The position numbers and the translations under genes were made by a program. The notes below the pieces were generated by a model, which worked only from the letters and a program-made list of their open reading frames with translations, did not search any database and was not told the DNA's origin. 64,000 bases of DNA, from contig CM068551.1 in the NCBI GenBank assembly GCA_035048495.1, positions 18,912,248 to 18,976,247 of the forward strand. The letters run 5' to 3'. Below are positions 58,879 through 64,000 of this stretch, piece after piece. Numbering within the stretch: the stretch's first letter is position 1; each line of letters opens with the position of its first letter. Source of the stretch: Euptelea pleiosperma (Eukaryota > Streptophyta > Magnoliopsida > Ranunculales > Eupteleaceae).

Positions 58879-59480
58879 GCAAGATCTCTTAGTCAAATAT
58901 CATCCATCTCAAGACATAGTCACCCGATTGATCCTCAAGGCAGGCATGCTGTGTTCATTAATAAGTTAGCAGTCAACTGATAGGATCTAGCATTCAGATG
59001 TATCTACATTTGTAATAGGACCCAGAATTAATGTCCTGAATGCTAGCTGGCAAATATCTATGTCTTAACCAAATGTCAATGCAAGATCTCTTAGTCAAAT
59101 ATCATCCATCTCACGACATAGTCACCCGATTGATCCTCAAGGCAGGCATGCTGTGTTCATTAATAAGTTAGCAGTCAACTGATAGGATCTAGCATTCAGA
59201 TATATCTACGTTTGTAATAGGACCCAAAATTAATGTCCTGAATGCTAGTTGGCAAATATCTATGTCTTAACCAAATGTCAATGCAAGATCTCTTAGTCAA
59301 ATATCATCCATCTCACGAGATAGTCACCTGATTGATCCTCAAGGCAGGCATGCTGTGTTCATTAATAAGTTAGCAGTCAACTGATAGGATCTAGCATTCA
59401 GATATATCTACATTTGTAATAGGACCCAAAATTAATGTCTTGAATGCTAGCTGGCAAATATCTATGTCTTAACCAAATGC
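58879..59480. repeat. three-copy tandem repeat, period 202 bp
   Basis: Units starting GCAAGATCTCTTAGTCAAAT begin at 58879, 59081 and 59283 and are almost identical. Short related fragments (GACATCGTCACC, CAGACATAG) precede them. They sit upstream of a TATA box, as in an LTR U3 region. Confidence 0.88.
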
Positions 59481-60060
59481 CAATTGACGAAAATTCTCAA
59501 ATCCCAACTGAATGATTGTTAGCAAAGAATCAAATGTTGCGCATCAAGTGGTCATAATAGCCAAGCCAGTGGGAAATGAACATGTGGGCTTAATCCTAAT
59601 AGCACATAGGTTCAATCCAAACAGAATGAACAAACACGTTGGTAGAATTCTAGCAGAATCATGTTTCAAGAGGAACGAAAGCTATAAATGAGAACTAACG
59701 TCTCTGAAACAAGGGCTCGCCACCAAAAACCAAAAACAGAGTTAAATTAAAGCCTTCTTTCTGTCTTCATTGGTTCTACTGGATCTAGATCTGATAGGAT
59801 ATTTTCACTTTCTAGAACATGGATTCAGAGAACACTTATATTCTATGAATTGAACTATTTAATGCTAGAGTAGATCCACTGACTTGAGTGTCGGAGTGTC
59901 TTTGGCAGGTACACCCATCTCGGTGTGGAGATCAAGATCTCATGCGAAGATTGGTGATCAAGATCTAATGATAAAGCTTCATCGGCAGATTTTGCTTCGC
60001 GTTCATCAATCTTGATACAACGGCTGATTCCTCAGGGATGAGTAATTAAGATTTACGATT
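59481..60060 (+). repeat. gypsy-type LTR, R/U5 part
   Basis: TATA box CTATAAATGAGAAC (59689) and then CTGACTTGAGTGTCGGAGTG (about 59880) match the plan of the LTR at 33209-34149. The tandem array on the left is probably its U3. No internal domain or second LTR is identified, so it may be a solo LTR. Confidence 0.6.
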
Positions 60061-60400
60061 AACGATTAATCCCCCAGTGTCCATCATCAAAGTTGATGAC
60101 GGACCCATAGTGTGAGCCACATGGTACACTATTAGAGGCTAATGACCGTATGGATGTTTGGCTCATCCCTCTATGGACCTAAGTAACAAAAGTCGGCTTG
60201 ATTAGTGATTTCTAACCTTTGAATCTGAGTACCCCAAATATTACTAGTAATCCATACTTAAAAATAAACCATGTAAGAGACTTTAATCCAATGGATAGAA
60301 ATTACTAATCAGGATGAATTTTGGTATGTAAGTCCAACTAGGGATGGGCCAAACATATTTACGTCAGTGGTCTATAAGAGTATGCTACGTGTAAGATGCT
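60061..60400. mobile_element. family X MITE, worn
   Basis: Inverted arms CATCATCAAAGTTGATGACGG...GAGCCACATGG and GCTACGTGTAAG frame the block CTTGATTAGTGATTTCTAACC. Exact ends cannot be set. Confidence 0.55.
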
Positions 60401-60542
60401 GCTGCCACATGTAAGGTGTACTGTGCATCACACGTGGCGTCCCCTAGTATATTTAAGTCCGACTTAAAATGACATGCAGAATATAATTAGTGACAGGTCG
60501 GTCTGACTCATTTACTGCCCTGCACAGTGGTAGGTGTATAAA

Positions 60543-60906
60543 GAGTAAAACTTCTGTCACAACGTTGTGACAGAAGCCACAACTTACAATATGATCCACG
60601 TGGCACATGCTTAATGGACACTGACCGTATGGATGTTTTTTCAGTCCCTCGGTGGACCTGCAAACGGAAAATCAACCTGATTAGGATTTACAACCTTTGG
60701 ATCTTCGCACCTAAATAACGCTCAAATTCCTACCGTTAAAATCAACCCATGAAAATAACTTCAATCGAATCGCTTAGAAATCACTAATCAGGCTGATTTT
60801 TGGTTTACAGGTCCACCGAGGGACTGGCCAAACATCCAAACGGTCAGCGTCCACTAAGAATGTTCCACGTCGCTCGTATTCTGTGTTGTGACAGAAGTTT
60901 TACTCA
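60543..60906. mobile_element. family X MITE, well preserved (364 bp)
   Basis: GAGTAAAACTTCTGTCACAAC mirrors GTTGTGACAGAAGTTTTACTC. The octamer TGTATAAA stands on both sides (60535-60542 and 60907-60914), or 9-bp flanks with one mismatch. The left arm has CCACGTGGC. The left end also carries an extra local hairpin TTCTGTCACAAC-GTTGTGACAGAA. Confidence 0.85.
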
Positions 60907-60917
60907 TGTATAAATGG

Positions 60918-61267
60918 GAGTAAACCTTCAATGACACCTGCAGTCAGCAGCCAATATGAGCCACATGGCACATTCTTAAGAGGACACCGACCGTAGGGAT
61001 GTTTATCCAATTACTAATTAGAGATACAAACCAAAAATCAGCCTGATTAGTGATTTAAAACCCTGGATCTTTGTACCCAAATAATGGTCAAATTCCTATG
61101 GTTAAAATCAGCTCATGAAAATAACTTCAATCCAAGGCTTATAAACGATCAAATTTATTTTTGGTTGGACGTCCATCTAGTGATTGGCCAAACATCCATA
61201 CGGTTAGTGTCCTCTTAATAATGAGCCACGTGGCTCATATTGGTTGCAGTCAGTCGCGGGGGTCATT
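60918..61267. mobile_element. family X MITE, abutting the previous copy
   Basis: Begins GAGTAAACCTTCAATGACACC. GAGCCACATGGCACATTC at 60958 is mirrored by GAGCCACGTGGCTCAT at 61221. The right end GGGGGTCATTAAAAATGCC is worn. The two X elements stand 12 bp apart. Confidence 0.65.
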
Positions 61268-61631
61268 AAAAATGCCTTACATTTTAGTACGATTTAAGTC
61301 CGACTTAAGGCAAGATATAAGGCCAGGTCCAAGTCGGGTACAACCTGTCAGGTACAGGTCGGTCTGACCCAATTACAGCTATAAATGGGTCCAGTTGATT
61401 TTCGACAATTGGCGTACGAGAGAGTCGGTCCAACCCAAGTTGAGATTCAGTGTAGGATATAAAGCCAGACCTAGTTCAAGTCCGTCCATTTCACCCGACC
61501 CGTTTACAGAAATTATTAGAGATTCTTGTGTTTAGATGCGTAAAAAGTCTTGGTCATTGCCAATTGGCCGAAATTTTGATTTCCTCAGTTGTCCTTCTCA
61601 TTCCATCTCTTAGGACTACCCACCTCCCCCC

Positions 61632-61968
61632 GAGTAAAACGTGCATGACCTGTGGTCAGCGACCATCACCACAATATGAGCCATGTGGCACATTTTTAGA
61701 GGATACTGGCCGAATGGATATTTGGCCCATCCCTAGCTACACCTACAAACCAAAATTAGCCTGATTAGTGAATTTTAAGCGTTGGATTGGAGCCATTTTC
61801 ATCAGTCGATTTTAATTGGGGTACAAGATCGAAAGGGTTGAAATCATTAATCAGGCTGATATTTGGTTTGTAGGTCCACCTACGAATTGGCCAAAAATCC
61901 ATATGATCAGCGACCTCTAAGAGTGTACCACGTGGGTCATATTGTGGGCAGTCATGCAAGATTTACTC
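61632..61968. mobile_element. family X MITE inserted in peptide segment 4 (337 bp)
   Basis: GAGTAAAACGTGCATGAC and GTCATGCAAGATTTACTC ends. The flanks are both CACCTCCCC. Segment 1 shows the empty site CCCACCTCCCTCTACAAGC (about 45995), so the insertion followed the duplication. Confidence 0.82.
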
Positions 61969-62260
61969 CACCTCCCCCCCTACAAGCTAATGCAGCTAAA
62001 GATCTGCCTACCCAGTTGTAATTTGACTACTTTAAGTTTCAACCTACCCTCAAAAAATTTTGATGCTTCCTTGTGTGTTTTCTTGTTGAAATAATTTATA
62101 GCTTCGTAGAAAAGAACGCTATGGAGTTCATTTTGTCTGCACAGTCAACTTAAATAGTCCACGTGTCATCCTTTGGATGTGCCATGTGGCATTGCGGCCG
62201 ACAACCAAGAGCTTGTTGGTTGATCCTCAAAATACAGGGGTACGATATCAAATGGTCTTG

Positions 62261-62600
62261 AATTATTCGTGAACCAAACCCTAAGAATTATCCAAACAAA
62301 GGAACCGAACAACATCTTATTCAAAGGTAATGAAAAATTCATGCATTTTTTAACATGATCGAATTATTCTCAAATAATTCACAAACTTTTCGAATAATTC
62401 CTGCATTATGTAGTTTTGAACATGAAAATTCATCTTATAAGACAAAAATTACCAATATTTTGTTTTTAAATTATTTTTGCCGAATTATTGAAGGCATTTT
62501 AAATGATAAACCCGAGTTGTACTCGGAACATTTTCTGCACCACATTTTTGCTACTATGGTTAAGATTCTTAACCAAAAGGAAAGCTTGTATCAACATTAA
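62261..62600. other. foreign insert replacing promoter sequence of peptide gene copy 4
   Basis: Between CAAATGGTCTTG (62260) and TTGTAGGATTCATGG (62602) lie about 340 bp of AATTATTC-rich sequence. Copies 2 and 3 have about 85 bp here (CTCGTTCCTTCACCG and on). Origin not recognised; a frame at 62355-62600 has no known domain. Confidence 0.6.
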
Positions 62601-62661
62601 TTGTAGGATTCATGGTGCTGTAACCAATGTGACCCTTTAGTTGGACTTGGGCCTCTTCTTC

Positions 62662-62681
62662 TATATATATATATATATATA
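62662..62681 (+). promoter_or_regulatory. expanded TATA repeat of peptide gene copy 4
   Basis: The 8-bp TATATATA of the other copies is here a (TA)10 microsatellite, 33 bp before the start codon. The RY motif is absent. Confidence 0.65.
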
Positions 62682-62713
62682 GGACCTAAAACAAATAGTT
62701 CTTGGTGGTTGCA

Positions 62714-63031
62714 ATGGATGTACGTTCATCTGTGCTTCTGGTTATGTTGGTCTGTGAGGTGGTGTCGCACACTAGTTACTTGGGCAAGGGCTACTCTGCG
62801 TTAGCGACGGAGTTGCCCGGGAAAGTCATTCCAGGGTACGAATTTTTCACTGAAACCCCGAATCATTTCTTCTACCAAATGAAGGCATATCAACCTCAAA
62901 GGATAGGAAGACCGCTGCGACCTTCCCCTATGGCCAACAAAGGGATAAGTCCTAAGCTGCCTGATAGGCCACCACCCCCTAGGGCCAACGATCTGGTTTC
63001 ACCTTCACCGATGGTGCCGGCGCTGCTTTGA
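62714..63031 (+). pseudogene. putative secreted peptide gene, copy 4, shortened tail
   Basis: Open for 105 codons: the same signal-like start, then SYLGKGYSALATELPGKV (three changes), the conserved KAYQPQRIGRPLRPSPM core and the same middle insert as copy 2 (PPPPRANDLVSPSPM). A CGA to TGA change at 63029-63031 removes the final RHHVSPPPPTSY-type tail, whose codons persist just beyond. If the tail is the active part, this copy is dead; otherwise it could still make a shorter product. AATAAA lies at 63229. Confidence 0.65.
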
Positions 63032-63300
63032 CCTCGTCATCATGTTAGCCCACCACCCCCTACCAGCTACAAAACCCGGGTCGGAATGGGGTTTTGTACT
63101 CCATCTATGCCTTTTCATCTCTATAAATTTTATTGAGGGTCACGGATCTGTTCTTACAGAAAGAAGATCCAGTTTCTAAGGGTATACGGTATTTGCATTT
63201 TCTCGCTTTTTCTCAACCGAAGTTTCATAATAAAACACTACCAGTTTGGTGGTGGTGATGGTGGCAATTACCCTGTGGTGCAAGTTGCAACGAAGAAAGA

Positions 63301-63540
63301 AATTAAGAACCCCATTATGTTAAATTATTCGTGGACTTCATGGAAAGGCCCATGGGGTGGTTACAAGCTCGTAATGAAAAAAGATAAAATCCAACAGCTA
63401 GAAATCACTAAAGGGTGTTTTTGGTGTTTGTAGATCCACCAAGGAGTGGGAGAAATATTCATGGTGAAAAATTTTCGTCTGTGAAGCAGTTTTCCTAGTG
63501 AAGCGCGTGTGAATTTGGCACCTTTTTTTTGCTAACTATA
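63301..63540. repeat. segment 4 tail, family X-like
   Basis: Shares the block CAAGTTGCAA..GGAAAGGCCCATGG..GGTTACAAGCTC with segment 1 (46969-47035), which marks the right end of the duplicated unit. Confidence 0.55.
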
Positions 63541-63770
63541 ACTTGAATTAAAGAAAAAGAACTATACAGAGCGCACTAAGGTGAGTCACGAGATCCACCG
63601 GCATCCCAACTAGGTTAGAATCTAGGAGAGCAAAGACATCAGACATTAGGCGGAAACAAAAAGTCAGTCAAATCTGTAATATTTGGCATGAGGGTCGGCC
63701 GCTCCACAAAAAACTCCATGACCTCTTCACCTAAGGAGGATCCATGGTTGGCTACGATGTCAACTGAAAA
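63525..63770 (-). mobile_element. possible LINE 3' end (minus)
   Basis: On the minus strand a frame VANHGSSLGEEVMEFFVERP precedes a stop and a T-rich region ending GTTATAGTTAGC followed by eight As. This is the layout of a retroposon 3' end, but the protein fragment is too short to assign. Confidence 0.3.
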
Positions 63771-64000
63771 AATTTAAAAAATTGTCACTTGGCACACTCT
63801 TTCTACTAGCCAGTAAATGATTGGCCCACCACTTGAGGGACATACAAACTAAAAATCAACCTGATTGGTGATCTCTAGCCATTTAATCTGAGTATTAAAA
63901 TATGTTCAAATCCAATAGCTGGAAATCACCCCATGAAAAACATTCGAATACAGCCAGATCGAGATCGCCAATCGGGCATTTTGTTGCTTAGGTAACGGCC
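63771..64000. repeat. family X-like remnant at the right edge
   Basis: AACCTGATTGGTGATCTCTAG and GATCGCCAATCGGGC parallel 47220-47360, so this may be the continuation of segment 4 or the start of another repeat. Confidence 0.5.

Overview
This is nuclear DNA of a flowering plant. The evidence is a spliced plant-type ASCH-domain gene, a first exon of a plant type-one protein phosphatase, tRNA-Met-primed Ty1/copia and Ty3/gypsy elements, plant L1- and RTE-type LINEs, a tRNA-derived SINE, and dense layers of MITEs. The sequence does not fix the species; a magnoliid or other TE-rich woody lineage is only a guess. Region by region: 1-3159 is the 5' part of a decayed Ty3/gypsy element (minus strand) with its LTR. 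3640-3830 is an RTE LINE scrap. 4641-8201 is the 5' half of a copia element (minus). 9431-10261 is a hAT-like inverted-repeat element. 10594-14820 is a full-length hAT transposon with matching 8-bp target duplications and a disabled transposase. 16286-16977 is a palindrome-rich foldback element, and 17091-17265 (minus) is exon 1 of a PP1 catalytic-subunit gene whose other exons are not visible here. 18600-30300 is mostly MITEs: two Mutator-like families (X and Y) with about 9-bp target duplications, plus a SINE. It also holds a non-autonomous LTR element (23571-26267) with a complete 496-bp TRIM inserted in one of its LTRs. 30454-41386 (plus) is a six-exon ASCH-domain gene predicted to encode 281 aa; its 8.9-kb first intron holds two MITEs, an LTR, an L1 LINE, a second LINE scrap and another MITE. 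42182-43940 holds a MITE and an odd copia RNaseH-LTR-gag remnant. 45400-63300 is a four-copy array of diverged, duplicated segments, each carrying one short gene for a putative secreted peptide with a conserved core and a proline-rich tail (plus strand, starts at 46446, 51531, 57387 and 62714). Copies 1 and 3 are open, copy 2 has a one-base frameshift and copy 4 a premature stop. How the parts relate: only the ASCH gene, PP1 exon 1 and the peptide array look like host genes. Most other recognisable sequence is transposon-derived, and the duplicated segments give empty-site comparisons that date and delimit several insertions. The two most novel items are the secreted-peptide array and the palindrome-rich hAT-like MITE family with CAAGGTTTAAA-type ends, present in intact or partial form at eight sites.
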